Positions 18,359-29,000 are shown, counted from the first letter of the stretch. The stretch: DNA of 55,720 nucleotides from an uncultured Flavobacteriaceae bacterium (GCA_947486785.1 CANKUU010000022.1:1-55720), one strand, 5' to 3'. Notes: generated by a model from the sequence alone, not told the origin. Numbers and translations: made by a program.

Positions 18359-18759
18359 ACATAAAAGGAGAATCAATACAAAAAAACAAAAAAATAAACA
18401 GTAAAATTAACCACAAATGAATCGACTCTTAGCACTTAGTTTGCTACACTAATTCTAATCTGTTGCACGAGGTTCACTTTGCCCGGCTCATGCAATTAAA
18501 GCCTGTCGGAATGCCAGAAGATGATTTTTCTAAACAGGCAAACTCTAAATAGACACTTTTAACTCGGGAGCATTAACTTTCAAAACAATCTAAATTATTG
18601 CTAACCTCTATTTGAGTACTAGCTTTATTCCATTTAGCCAATTTTTTTTTAATCATTCCTTTAAGCCCATAAAAAAGGCTCATTCCTAAAAGTTGTGTAT
18701 AAATTATAATAGAATTCAGGTTTTTTTTTAAAAGTGCAACTTGGACAATTATTTGTTTA

Positions 18760-19351
18760 GACTTTTCTAAAACTATACAAGTTACGGATCGTTTTCATGT
18801 ACAAAAGCTAACAATGGCTGCGCTACAAGATATTAGAATCAAGCATAGATGGGATGCAATAGACATAGTAAACCTGCAAATTAAACAAGCTAAACCTACA
18901 GATAAAATACACAAACCAGAAGTATTTGATAATGGAGATACAAGAAAATAACTTATCGTTAGAAGTAGCTATTTGTTATATAAAGTACCATCGAACTGAA
19001 CTGAAAATCAAAAATCAAGAAGCCTAATCCAATTTTCAGAATACCCAGACAATAAACACTCTTATAAATTGACTTAAGGCCTAAGCACTATTCTTAACTC
19101 AGCTAAATCAATTCAAGTGGCTTACACTAAACTAGCGCATTGGTATAAAAAGGTTGAGTAATCTAGATCTAAAGCATTCAATACGATTGCTAATATCATA
19201 CAAATTAACTACCGAACTATTTTAAACTACTTTAGCAATAGCAGCAAAAATACATCAGACGAATCCTAAAATAAACACTTTTAGAGTTCAATTTAGAGGG
19301 GTGAAAAACATGGAATTCTTCCTTTTCAGATTTACCACAATTTATGCCTAA
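18760..19351 (+). pseudogene. ISAon1-like (ISL3 family) transposase remnant
   Basis: A conceptual translation in one frame reads VTDRFHVQKLTMAALQDIRI, KHRWDAID, then AKSIQVAYTKLAHWYKKVE, KAFNTIANIIQINYRTILNY, and after a frameshift FRVQFRGVKNMEFFLFRFTT ending at the stop 19349-19351. These are C-terminal landmarks of ISAon1-type DDE transposases common in Flavobacteriia. At least four in-frame stops and one frameshift inactivate it, and the N-terminal half and clear terminal repeats are missing. Confidence 0.8.
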
Positions 19352-19403
19352 ACACAACTATTGTGCTTCATCCGGTTTCATAAGACACCCCTAAAAAAAT
19401 AAA

Positions 19404-19431
19404 ACGTTGCAAATCAGGTGATTTGCAACGT
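19404..19431 (-). terminator. Rho-independent terminator of tRNA-Pro
   Basis: A 12-bp perfect stem ACGTTGCAAATC / GATTTGCAACGT with a 4-base loop lies 27 bases past the 3' end of the tRNA. On the minus strand it is followed by TTTTATTTTTTT, a classical intrinsic terminator. Confidence 0.85.
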
Positions 19432-19454
19432 CGTGTAACTATATAAAAATAGTT

Positions 19455-19531
<77 letters not shown>

Positions 19532-20485
19532 AAAATAGATGATAAAGTTATCGTTTTACTTAAATTTAAAATTTAAGCTTCTATTTAAATAGGCTGCAAA
19601 AATATAAAAGAGGAATAGATTAGCGTCTATGTTTTTTAAAAAAGTTAAGTTTAAATACTGATTCCTAAGTCGATCTAGCTCTAGAGATGTCTAGTAAGGT
19701 GAGGGCTATTAATATTTGATGGTTTTTCGATAGTAAAAAAGGTAGATTATTTTTATAATTTAAAGTGTTATAGCACAATACTTTAACGAAAAATTGTAAT
19801 GTTTTATAATTAATAAATAGCTGAATTTTTCTGTCGTGTAAACTAGCTCCAACAAGAATATGACCATATTATCGAGAGAAACTACTTGGGCACCCCTTAA
19901 AAACCTCCTTATTAGGCCCAAACTAGAGGTGACCAAATTACAGTTATGTTGCAAGAAAAGGATAAAAAGGGGCGCATACAGACCCTCTTCGCAGATGTTA
20001 CATACCTTGTCTCCCAAATAAGGAACAACATGAAGATTCAATTGATGACCACCATGGTCTACAAGATACTACTGCGAAAGTGTTCGCTATTAGAAAAGGT
20101 CAACGACAAACCTAGGAACGTGTACCAAGCGGAGCATTAAGGGCCCCGGAGCATCATCAAGGTTATGGCCAAGCTTGTTTTAGAACATCTGATCTATTAT
20201 TTCCCTCTAAAAAAAGCAATAAGGGATATCGAAACTACAGACCAATAATACCTGTTTTAATAGAACTCAGGTTTTCAATAAAAAAATCAACATTTCTTAT
20301 TTGAAAAATAAACCATAACAAGCGAACAGACTTCAATTATGAGTACTTCATTGCCCCAATATTGTTTTTATTTCTTTTTTATTGTTAATAGTTAAATAGG
20401 ACTTATTTTACAAGCACCAGACCAACATGCTCTTTTGTATTTTTATGAATAGAATTACCCCCGTACAGATCTAACTCTAAAAAAA
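19532..20485. other. Gene-poor stretch between tRNA-Pro and the dipeptidase
   Basis: About 950 bases with no intact gene. It contains one degraded ORF (19946-20248) with upstream coding-like scraps in another frame from about 19870. The rest is AT-rich and featureless. Confidence 0.6.
19946..20248 (+). pseudogene. Degraded helical ORF of unknown family
   Basis: From ATG 19946 a frame runs to TAA at 20246-20248, interrupted by one stop (TAA after VYQAEH, at 20138-20140). The first part reads LFADVTYLVSQIRNNMKIQL and the part after the stop reads IIKVMAKLVLEHLIYYFPLK. Both are amphipathic-helix-like, and the codon usage resembles real coding sequence and is less AT-rich than its flanks. It appears to be a decayed gene fragment. 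The family is not recognised, and an upstream continuation in another frame is possible. Confidence 0.4.
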
Positions 20486-21262
20486 TTATTCACATGGCCA
20501 GTTGAAGTTTGCAACAGGATCTTTTGAAGCCCCTTGTAAATTATAATGCCACCATTCGGTTCGTGTTGACCAAAATCCATGCTTTTTCATGGTCTGCTTT
20601 AATAGTTTTCGGTTGTCTAAAATTTTCTGAGGCAAGTTCATATTATCATGATATGCTCTTTTTCCAAAATAATCAAAATCAGTACCCATATCGAGCTCTT
20701 TGCCTGTTAAATCGACTAAAGTAATATCAACTGCACCTCCTTTATTATGGATAGAACCTTTTACTGGATTAGCGACATATTGTGGGTTTGGTACAATTTT
20801 CCACATCTTATATTGTACTGAATTAGGTCGATAGCAATCATAAAACTTAATTTTAACTCCCTTACTTAGAAATTCTTTATTTGCAGCTAATAGAGCTTTA
20901 ACCGTTTTTACCCTTGTATAACACTCAGGACAATCGTATACTTTTTCTTTTAAAAAGTTATTTTTCGTTGCATATCGCAAATCATAAGCAAAGTCATGAC
21001 TAAAATCAGCTAATCGAACAAAGGTAGAATCTGCTAAGCCTTTTAATGTCTTTAAGGTTTTTACTGGGGTAGCGGTACTTACTTTTTTACCAACTTCCTG
21101 ATTTATAGGTACTATGGGTATAGCTGAGCTATCTCGCTTTATGCTATTTTCTATTTTGTCCGTTTTACCTACACAACTAACCATGACAAACGCTATTAAA
21201 ATAAATAAAAAAATATCCCTTTTCGCAAACAATATATATATTATCATTTTGAATTTCAACAT
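20486..21262 (-). CDS. D-alanyl-D-alanine dipeptidase, VanX-like (M15 family) lipoprotein
   Basis: A 258-residue zinc peptidase that hydrolyses D-Ala-D-Ala dipeptides, probably in cell-wall turnover. The catalytic region carries the M15D motifs: SIHNKGGAVDITLVD (zinc ligands His and Asp) and TEWWHYNL (catalytic Glu and zinc His), preceded by KFYDCYRPNSVQYKMW. The N-terminus has a hydrophobic helix ending in a lipobox-like MVSCVG (Cys about 30), so the enzyme is probably exported and lipidated, unlike cytoplasmic VanX. A start at the second Met (codon 6) would also leave a signal. No vanH or vanA genes are nearby, so this is not evidence of vancomycin resistance. Confidence 0.88.
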   Translation of the reverse strand: MLKFKMIIYILFAKRDIFLFILIAFVMVSCVGKTDKIENSIKRDSSAIPIVPINQEVGKKVSTATPVKTLKTLKGLADSTFVRLADFSHDFAYDLRYATKNNFLKEKVYDCPECYTRVKTVKALLAANKEFLSKGVKIKFYDCYRPNSVQYKMWKIVPNPQYVANPVKGSIHNKGGAVDITLVDLTGKELDMGTDFDYFGKRAYHDNMNLPQKILDNRKLLKQTMKKHGFWSTRTEWWHYNLQGASKDPVANFNWPCE

Positions 21263-21345
21263 GTTACACTTTTAATGAATTAAAATTATCGCAAACCCAT
21301 TTAAGGTTAATTAACCCGCAATAATTGTTGGTATTATTTAAAAAG

Positions 21346-21375
21346 TTAGGGCTTGAAATTGCTTTCAAACCCTAA
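21346..21375 (-). terminator. Terminator after the GMC/G2DH operon
   Basis: The hairpin TTAGGGcTTGAAA / TTTCAAaCCCTAA (13 bases per arm, one internal mismatch, 4-base loop) starts 24 bases beyond the stop of the subunit-3 gene. On the minus strand it is followed by CTTTTT, so it fits an intrinsic terminator. Confidence 0.75.
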
Positions 21376-21398
21376 TTTAATATGAAGTAAATATCTGT

Positions 21399-22124
21399 TT
21401 AAGTAAGAAGGTTACCCTTTTCATCCCATTCAGCCTTAATATTACGCTTGCTTTGGTCTACACATTTTGCAATCCACGCAGGGTCATATGCAACACCATG
21501 CTGATCTAAAACATCTTGCGGAACACCATCCCATACATTTGGGGCATTTCCTTTATATCCTAAGTCTGCAATACCTACTTTAGATGTATAATATCCGGTT
21601 ACTGTAAGACCACGCATCATATAGAAAAACTGAATTTCAAGAGGCTGTTTTGATAAAGGTATCTCTATATCATGCCAGCAAATTTGATCACAGATTTCTT
21701 TCTTCTGCTCAAGGGTTGCAGATTTAAACTCTACCCCGTACTCCGTATTGCTTTTATGGTCTAACCACATTAATCCACCCAATAAAGTAGGACCCATAGA
21801 AGGAATATCTTTCGCCATAAACTCAACGAGATCGGGAACTCCAGCCTCAATAGGACCACCATGGGGCTCTTTTGGAGGTAAAATAACCACACTTAATGCA
21901 GCAATAGTTTCCATCTCGTGCTCGTTAAACAATTGTTCGGCATTTAACTTTTCAATTCGTTCTAATTCCGCGGGAGTACGTCCAAAAAAATGCTCACTAC
22001 TGTTTGCGATATTTTCATCAATAGCTTCAGCATTCTCTTCGGTTTTACAGGAGTTAAAGACTACGCCAGTTCCTGCAGCAGCTCCACCAAAAATTAAGGT
22101 TTGTATACTTTTTCTTCTATCCAT
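21399..22124 (-). CDS. Gluconate 2-dehydrogenase subunit 3 family protein
   Basis: A 241-residue partner of a GMC-type flavoprotein. The N-terminus MDRRKSIQTLIFGGAAAGTG resembles a twin-arginine or lipoprotein signal (Cys in FNSCKTEEN about residue 26), as is usual for the small subunit (PF13618-like). The remaining sequence has the family-like features LNAEQLFNEHEMETIAALSVVILPP, near 60-85, and GVPDLVEFMAKDIPS. The start lies 3 bases after the stop of the GMC gene, so the two are translated as a pair. The subunit probably takes the flavoprotein across or to the membrane. The substrate is unknown, and gluconate is only the family name. Confidence 0.88.
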   Translation of the reverse strand: MDRRKSIQTLIFGGAAAGTGVVFNSCKTEENAEAIDENIANSSEHFFGRTPAELERIEKLNAEQLFNEHEMETIAALSVVILPPKEPHGGPIEAGVPDLVEFMAKDIPSMGPTLLGGLMWLDHKSNTEYGVEFKSATLEQKKEICDQICWHDIEIPLSKQPLEIQFFYMMRGLTVTGYYTSKVGIADLGYKGNAPNVWDGVPQDVLDQHGVAYDPAWIAKCVDQSKRNIKAEWDEKGNLLT

Positions 22125-22127
22125 CTT

Positions 22128-23849
22128 CTAAATATTTTGTGCCTTAAGCTGTTCTATAATATAGTCAGAGGCCCTCATTGAAAGTGCCATAATAGTCCAT
22201 GTACAATTCTTATCTGCTTGCGAAACAAAAGGACCTGCATCTACAATGAATACATTATCTACGTCGTGCAACTGATTAAATTTATTAGTCACAGATGTTG
22301 CCGGGTCGTTACCCATACGAGTTGTACCCACCTCGTGAATAATTTCACCAGGTTTATGTAATCCATAATTTTGTTCTTTGGTTGGTTTATCGCCTAACAT
22401 TTGCCCTCCCATATTATGAACAATCTCCTCGAAAGTATCTTGCATATGCTTTGCTTGCTTTACTTCTAAGTCAGACCATTTATAGTTAAATTTCAACACA
22501 GGAATGCCAAATTGATCTACCGTTGTAGGATCTATTTCACAATAATTCTCTTTTAGAGCTATACCTTCTCCTCTGCCCCCAAAACCAATAACAGAGCCAT
22601 AATATTTTTTAACATCGTCTCGAAGGGTATCACCGTAACCACCAACTTTGGTTCCAAAAAATTTATTAAAAGCGTTCGGATCCCAACCAAAACCATAATT
22701 TGGTTGCCCCATACCTCCCCAAACTTCAATATGATATCCACGAGGAAAATCTAGTTTAGAATTATCACCCCACCAAGGCGAATATACATGCATACCCCCT
22801 ACTCCGTCTTCGTTATAAGAGGTTTTCCTATTCATTAGACCTGGTATAAAGCCTGAAGCACTTGCTCCAGTTGAATCATGCAGATATTTACCTACATGAT
22901 CACTACTATTACCTAAGCCATTTGGATGCTGCTTACTTTTAGAATTGAGTAATATTCTTGCAGAGCTACAGGCTGAAGCTGCTAAAATTACAACTCTAGC
23001 TTTAAGTTTATATTCTTTTCTATCTTCTTTATTTATATAGGAAACGCCAGTTGCTTTTCCTTCTTCATTTGTAGTAACTTCACGTACCATGGAGTTTACA
23101 TATAACCTAACTTTGCCACCACTTTTCTGTGCTGGAAAAATTAAACAACTGCCTGCTGAAAAATCAGCATAAACAGAACAAGATCGGTTACATTGACCAC
23201 AATAAAAACAAACACCACGATCATCATTCAACTTTTTAGTAAGCATTGAAAGCCTACCAGGTATTACGGGAATTCCAGATTTTTTTGCTCCATTGATGTA
23301 AAAGAGCTCATGTAACCTTGGCTTCGGAGGAGGAAGAAAAAAACCATCAGGGTCATTCTCACGTCCTTCATTGGTACCAAAAACCCCGATAAGTTTATCA
23401 AGTTTATCATAATAAGGCTTTACATCTTCATAGCCAATAGGCCAATCCTCACCATACCCATCTCTAGTCTTACCTTTAAAATCTTTAGGTCCAAAACGTA
23501 ATGAAATTCGTCCCCAATGATTTGTGCGACCACCTAACATTCTAGAACGCCACCATTTAAATTCGGTTCCTTCGCCTTGGGTGTAAGGCTCTCCGTCAAC
23601 TTCCCAGTCACCATAAGACATATCCCACTCGCCAAAAGCACGGTCAGTACCAGCCCCTCTTCTTGGAGAATCATAAGGCTGCTTAAATTGAGTCATTGTT
23701 TTTGGGTCTTTAGGATCAAAAAATGGTCCTGCTTCGACTACAGCGATGTTAAACCCTGCATCTGCGAGTTGTTTTGTTGCCATTCCACCACCTGCTCCAG
23801 AGCCCACAATAATAACGTCATATACTTCTGACGATTCTTTTATCTGCAT
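22128..23849 (-). CDS. GMC-family flavin oxidoreductase
   Basis: A 573-residue FAD enzyme of the glucose-methanol-choline superfamily. It begins with YDVIIVGSGAGGGMATKQLA (FAD-binding, residues 9-29) and has GGRTNHWGRISLRFGPKDF and the C-terminal catalytic region IHEVGTTRMGNDPATSV ... VDAGPFVSQADKNCTWTIMA with the expected His and Asn. A cysteine-rich insert, GVCFYCGQCNRSCSVY, is typical of the sugar-dehydrogenase branch that pairs with subunit 3. It likely oxidises a sugar, polyol or related alcohol in the periplasm and passes electrons to the respiratory chain. It heads a two-gene operon divergent from the MarR gene. Confidence 0.92.
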   Translation of the reverse strand: MQIKESSEVYDVIIVGSGAGGGMATKQLADAGFNIAVVEAGPFFDPKDPKTMTQFKQPYDSPRRGAGTDRAFGEWDMSYGDWEVDGEPYTQGEGTEFKWWRSRMLGGRTNHWGRISLRFGPKDFKGKTRDGYGEDWPIGYEDVKPYYDKLDKLIGVFGTNEGRENDPDGFFLPPPKPRLHELFYINGAKKSGIPVIPGRLSMLTKKLNDDRGVCFYCGQCNRSCSVYADFSAGSCLIFPAQKSGGKVRLYVNSMVREVTTNEEGKATGVSYINKEDRKEYKLKARVVILAASACSSARILLNSKSKQHPNGLGNSSDHVGKYLHDSTGASASGFIPGLMNRKTSYNEDGVGGMHVYSPWWGDNSKLDFPRGYHIEVWGGMGQPNYGFGWDPNAFNKFFGTKVGGYGDTLRDDVKKYYGSVIGFGGRGEGIALKENYCEIDPTTVDQFGIPVLKFNYKWSDLEVKQAKHMQDTFEEIVHNMGGQMLGDKPTKEQNYGLHKPGEIIHEVGTTRMGNDPATSVTNKFNQLHDVDNVFIVDAGPFVSQADKNCTWTIMALSMRASDYIIEQLKAQNI

Positions 23850-24373
23850 AATATTTTTTTTTATCCGTTACAATTTAAGATTTTTTTAAAAAAACAAGCA
23901 TGATTTTTAAATCAGGATCACTAGTTTTTTAAAAAAAACTTAAAAACATTTTGCAAGTCACAAAAAAATTAAAACGTTAAAAATATTTATTTTGATGCCT
24001 ACCCCTCGTAAAGAAAAAGTCAATTACTAATAGTGTTAGTAAAACAAAACCTTAATCGAATTAAGTTAAAAAAGTACACTTAATTTTCTATGACAGATTT
24101 AAAGAACATGTTTTTTGATTTATGAGATGAAAAAGCGAAACGTAATCACAAGACTATTCATTTAAATATTTAACAGCCATATTACTAAAAAAAGACACTA
24201 TATAGCTCAAGTTATATTTTTCAAACACTTTGGATCGGGTTAATAACCCACCAATCTTAGACGGTTCTAAACAATTTATCGTTAAGCCTTCTATTTAAAA
24301 AATTAACAGTTTATTAAGATATTTTTAACAATAGTTGCAGATGCAACAATACCTATTCAACTAGTTTTGCACC
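23850..24373. other. Divergent intergenic region, GMC operon / MarR operon
   Basis: A 524-base region without coding potential. It holds two inverted repeats that may be regulator sites: TGATTT-TT-AAATCA at 23901-23914, near the GMC start, and GTTGCA-GA-TGCAAC at 24334-24347, near the MarR start. It is otherwise very AT-rich. Confidence 0.55.
24334..24369 (+). promoter_or_regulatory. Candidate MarR operator and promoter
   Basis: The inverted repeat GTTGCA-GA-TGCAAC (24334-24347) continues one base out with AT/AT ends after a mismatch, giving about 20 bases of dyad symmetry, the size expected for a MarR dimer. A perfect Bacteroidota -7 element TAGTTTTG lies at 24362-24369, only 4 bases before the ATG. 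A matching -33 TTTG is not evident, so the promoter call is tentative. If it is right, the mRNA would be nearly leaderless and the operator would lie inside the promoter. Confidence 0.4.
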
Positions 24374-24844
24374 ATGATTAAAAAAGAGAGCCCAATCGAT
24401 TTTGAAACATCTTTTGGTCCTTGGATTGGCAAAACGGTCAAGTTGGTAGACTGCTATTTATTTGAATCATTTGCTAAAAACAACTTGGATTTATCAAAAG
24501 AGCAGATGATTGTGTTAAAAAAACTACATGATCAAAATGGCTTAAACCAAAATGAGCTTGCCTATCTAACGTATCGCGATAAATCTTCATTAGCAAGATT
24601 ACTATCGAAGATGGAGTTGAAGGGTTATGTGATCAAAAAACAAAACCAAAATGACAAACGAATTAACGAGGTGTTTTTAACAGTAAACGGCCGAGCAATA
24701 TACTCGAAAGCATTGCCAATAATTAAAGACACCATCTCGATAATGGAATCGTGCGTATCAATAGAAGAAAAAGATCAATTAATAAAAATTTTGAAAAAGG
24801 TTCAGCAAAATTTCGAAACTAAATTAAACCAAAGGTCTAATTGA
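24374..24844 (+). CDS. MarR-family transcriptional regulator
   Basis: A 156-residue winged-helix regulator. The DNA-binding domain spans about residues 50-110: LNQNELAYLTYRDKSSLARL as the helix-turn-helix and KKQNQNDKRINEVFLT as the wing, with the conserved D-x-R of MarR proteins. It heads an operon with three efflux-pump genes, starting 62 bases before the adaptor gene. It most likely represses this operon and responds to a small phenolic or toxic compound that the pump exports. The effector is unknown. No Shine-Dalgarno is seen before the start, and another start is not obvious. Confidence 0.9.
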   Translation: MIKKESPIDFETSFGPWIGKTVKLVDCYLFESFAKNNLDLSKEQMIVLKKLHDQNGLNQNELAYLTYRDKSSLARLLSKMELKGYVIKKQNQNDKRINEVFLTVNGRAIYSKALPIIKDTISIMESCVSIEEKDQLIKILKKVQQNFETKLNQRSN

Positions 24845-24906
24845 AAGTCTTACCCAAAAAAACAAATTTTCACCAACCATAAAACCAGCATATTTATAAC
24901 CATACC

Positions 24907-26037
24907 ATGAGAAAAATCATTTTATCTATTTTAGGAATTTTACTCATCATCGGAGGCTTTTTTGTCGCCAAAATGATAATTGATAGTAAAACACATCGTA
25001 AACCAAAAGTTGAAAAAGTTATAAAGACTGTTTTTGCGAAAAAAGCTGAGAATGGCGATGTTTCTATTCGTGTGCCTGCCAATGGAAATCTTATCGCAAA
25101 AAGACGTGTAGAACTATATGCCGAAGTTCAGGGGGTTTTTAAAGGTGGCAGCAAACTCTTTAAACCCGGTACAAGTTACAATGCTGGCGAAACAATCATT
25201 AGAATAAATGCTTCAGAATATGCGGCTAGTGTACAATCGGCAAAAAGTGGCTTCTACAATCAATTAACCTCTATAATGCCAGATTTACGCCTAGATTATC
25301 CAGAAATTTTTCCGAAATGGCAAACGTATTTAAGTAATTTTAATATGTCTAAAAGTGTTGCTCCACTTCCTAATATGACCTCTGAGAAAGAAAAATTCTT
25401 TATTTCTGGGCGCGGTATTTTAACAAGCTTTTACAACGTAAAAAATTTAGAGCAACGCTTAACTAAATATAAAATTTCGGCTCCATTTAGCGGAGTGCTA
25501 ACCGAAACTTTGGTAACAGAAGGCACACTTGTTCGTGTAGGTCAAAAACTTGGTGAATTTATTAACACCGATATTTATGAACTTGAAGTTGCCGTGAGTA
25601 AAACCTATAGCGATTTATTAAAGCTAGGAGAAAAGGTTACTTTAACTAATCTTGATAAAACCAAAAATTACCTAGGCAAAGTAACACGCATAAACAGTAG
25701 TGTGGATCAAGCAACACAAACTATAAAGGCTTATATTGAGGTAAAAGACAAAGATCTTCGCGAAGGAATGTATCTTGAAGCTAGCCTTGATGCAAAAAAA
25801 GAAACAAATGCTATCGAAGTTGATAGAACCTTACTCTTAGAAAACAATCAAATTTTTGTTGTTAGAGATTCTATATTAGACCTTATTGATGTTAATCCTG
25901 TTTACTTTTCAGAGAAAAAAGTAGTACTTAAGGAAGTACCAAATGGTACTACCATAATTACAAAACCAGTAGTTGGGGCCTATGCTGGTATGCAGGTAAA
26001 AATTTATGAAAACAAATTAGCTAAAACCGCAGAGTAA
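24907..26037 (+). CDS. RND efflux periplasmic adaptor (membrane fusion protein)
   Basis: A 376-residue HlyD/AcrA-type adaptor that links the RND pump to the outer-membrane channel. It has one N-terminal membrane anchor (IILSILGILLIIGGFFVAKM). A split lipoyl half-motif around VPANGNLIAKRRVELYAEVQ and KISAPFSGVLTETLVTEGTL flanks a short helical hairpin. A beta-barrel domain (VGQKLGEFINTDIYELEV, DLLKLGEKVTLTNLD) and a membrane-proximal domain follow. The stop codon shares one base with the ATG of the permease (TAATG), so the two are coupled. Confidence 0.93.
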   Translation: MRKIILSILGILLIIGGFFVAKMIIDSKTHRKPKVEKVIKTVFAKKAENGDVSIRVPANGNLIAKRRVELYAEVQGVFKGGSKLFKPGTSYNAGETIIRINASEYAASVQSAKSGFYNQLTSIMPDLRLDYPEIFPKWQTYLSNFNMSKSVAPLPNMTSEKEKFFISGRGILTSFYNVKNLEQRLTKYKISAPFSGVLTETLVTEGTLVRVGQKLGEFINTDIYELEVAVSKTYSDLLKLGEKVTLTNLDKTKNYLGKVTRINSSVDQATQTIKAYIEVKDKDLREGMYLEASLDAKKETNAIEVDRTLLLENNQIFVVRDSILDLIDVNPVYFSEKKVVLKEVPNGTTIITKPVVGAYAGMQVKIYENKLAKTAE

Positions 26038-29000
26038 TGAGAAATATTATAGGATATTTCATTCGATATCATGTTGCTGTCAATGTCATTATAATTGCTT
26101 TTTTTGTTTTCGGAATTGTAGGTGCAGTTTCATTAAAATCTTCTTTTTTTCCTTTAACAGATTCTAAAAATATTACAATTACGATCACCTACCCAGGTGC
26201 ATCACCACAAGAGGTTGAGGAAGGTATTGTTCTAAAAATAGAAGATAATTTAAAAGGCTTAGAAGGTGTAGATCGGGTTACCTCTACCTCTCGAGAAAAT
26301 AGTGGTACTATTAATGTAGAAATTGAAAAAGGTAGAGATATTGATTTTATGTTACTGCAGGTTAAAAATGCAGTAGATCGTGTACCTACTTTTCCTTCAG
26401 GAATGGAACCTCTTATTGTTGCAAAACGAGAGGTTGTTCGCCAAACCATTAGCTTTGCCATAAGCGGTGATCAAATACCTTTAGCAACCTTAAAACAAAT
26501 TGGAAGGCAAGTTGAAAATGATATTAGGGCTATCGATGGTATCTCTCAAATCGAGGTATCTGGTTATCCGCAAGAAGAAATAGAAATTGCTATTAATGAA
26601 AATAATCTTTTAGCTTTTAACCTATCTTTTACTGAAGTAGCTCAAGCGGTTAATAATGCGAATATTTTAGTTACTGGTGGAAGCATTAAAACAAATGCAG
26701 AAGAATATTTAATTCGAGCTAACAATAGATCCTACTATGGGGATGAATTTTCTAACATAATTGTTAAAGCAGATCCATCTGGTCTTACCGTTAGATTAAA
26801 AGATGTAGCCACCATTAGAGATCGATTTTCCGAAAACCCAAACGCAGCCTATTTTAATGGCAATTTATCTGTAAATACTACCATTACAAGTACTAATACA
26901 GAAGATTTAATTACTTCTGCTGATAGAGTAAAAGAATATATTGAAGTTTTTAATAGAAAATATGATAATGTTCAGCTGAGTATTGTAAGTGATTTATCAA
27001 AAACTTTGAATGGTAGAACTGAATTACTTATTACCAATGCTTGGCAGGGTATGTTACTAGTTTTACTATTTCTTTCTTTGTTTTTAAACACCAGACTAGC
27101 ATTTTGGGTGGCATTTGGTTTACCAGTCGCCTTTTTAGGAATGTTTATTTTCGCAGGTTTTTTTGAGGTTACCATCAATGTACTTTCACTCTTCGGAATG
27201 ATCATTGTTATTGGTATTTTGGTCGATGACGGTATTGTCATTGCCGAAAACATTTATCAACATCACGAAAAAGGAAAATCTCCAATTCAGGCAGCAATTG
27301 ATGGAACTTTAGAGGTATTACCCCCTATTATTTCTGCAATTATTACTACCATTTTAGCATTTTCAATTTTTTTATTTCTTGATAGCAGAATTGGTGAATT
27401 CTTTGGAGAAGTATCTGTAATTGTTATTTTAACTTTAGTTGTTTCATTAGTCGAAGCTTTAATTATTTTACCCGCTCACCTAGCACATTCAAAGGCTTTA
27501 AAACCCATTAGCAAAGAACCAAAAACGGGCTTTGCAGCAGCTTTTGCTAAATTAAGAGTGATTAATGATATCGGAGATCAATTTATGGCTTGGATGCGAG
27601 ATAAGGCATATAGCCCTTTTCTTAGGTTTGCCCTAAGATACAAATTATTAACTTTCGGATTTTTTGCAATGGCGTTAATTTTAGCCTTCGGTTTTATAGG
27701 GGGTGGCTATGTTAGAACAGCATTTTTTCCAAGAATAGCAAGTGATAGAGCCTCTATTGAATTACTAATGCCAAACGGAACCAATGAGAAGGTGACCGAC
27801 TCGATAATTTCACTAATCGAAGAAAAAGCCGAAATTGTTAATCAAGAATTAACCGAAAAATACCTTAAAGGATCCGATAAAGTTCTATTTGAGAACGTAA
27901 TAAAAAAAATAGGTCCTGGTTCTTCTAAGGCTACTTTGACGATTAATATGCTGCCTGGAGAAGAAAGACCGAACGCGATTAGAGCTGACATTGTAACCAG
28001 TAGATTAAGTGAACTAGTAGGGCCTGTTATTGGTGTTGAAAGTCTTATTTACGGATCTGGGGGTAATTTTGGCGGGTCTCCTGTTTCTGTATCCTTATTA
28101 GGTAACAATATAAAAGAACTTAAAGCAGCTAAAAAGGAGCTAAAAAATGCGCTCTTGAATAATGCTACGCTCAAAGATGTTTCTGATAATGACCCTGTTG
28201 GAATAAAAGAAATTAGACTTAAATTAAAAGAAAATGCATATTTACTAGGTCTAGATTTAAGAACGATTATGAGTCAGGTTAGAGCTGGTTTTTTTGGCGC
28301 TCAAGCGCAACGCTTTCAACGTGGTCAAGATGAAATTAGAGTATGGGTTCGCTATGATCGTGATAACAGATCTTCAATAACTGACCTAGATGAAATGCGC
28401 ATCGTTACTCCAACCGGAGCAAGAGTGCCGCTTAAAGAAATTGCAAATTACACCATAGAAAGAGGCGATGTTGCAATTAATAGATTAGAGGGACAGCGTG
28501 AAATTCAAATTTCTGCAGACATGAAAAATCCAAAAGATAGTCCCACAGAAATTATGAATGAAATTAAGACTGTAATAATGCCAGAAATTCATTCAAAATA
28601 CCCTACTGTAACGGCTTCCTATGAAGGACAAAACAGAGAATTAGGTAAACTTACGGGTTCTTTAAAAATTGTTGGCCTATCCGTTTTGGCTCTAATTTAT
28701 ATTACTATTGCCTTTACCTTTAGAAGTTTTAGCCAGCCGCTAATGCTCATTCTTTTAATTCCATTTAGCCTTACGGCGGTAACCCTTGGACATTGGGTTC
28801 ACGATTTTCCGCTGAACATCTTATCATTACTTGGTATTATAGCTTTAATAGGGATAATGGTTAATGATGGTTTGGTGTTGATTGGCAAATTCAACAATAA
28901 TTTAAGAAACGGAATGCGCTTTGATGATGCAATTTTTGAAGCTGGCCGTTCTAGATTTAGAGCTATTTTCTTAACCTCAATAACAACCATTGCAGGGTTA

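Noticed and set aside
20486-21262. Vancomycin-resistance cluster
   Set aside because: Only a VanX-like peptidase is present. No vanH, vanA or two-component genes are nearby.
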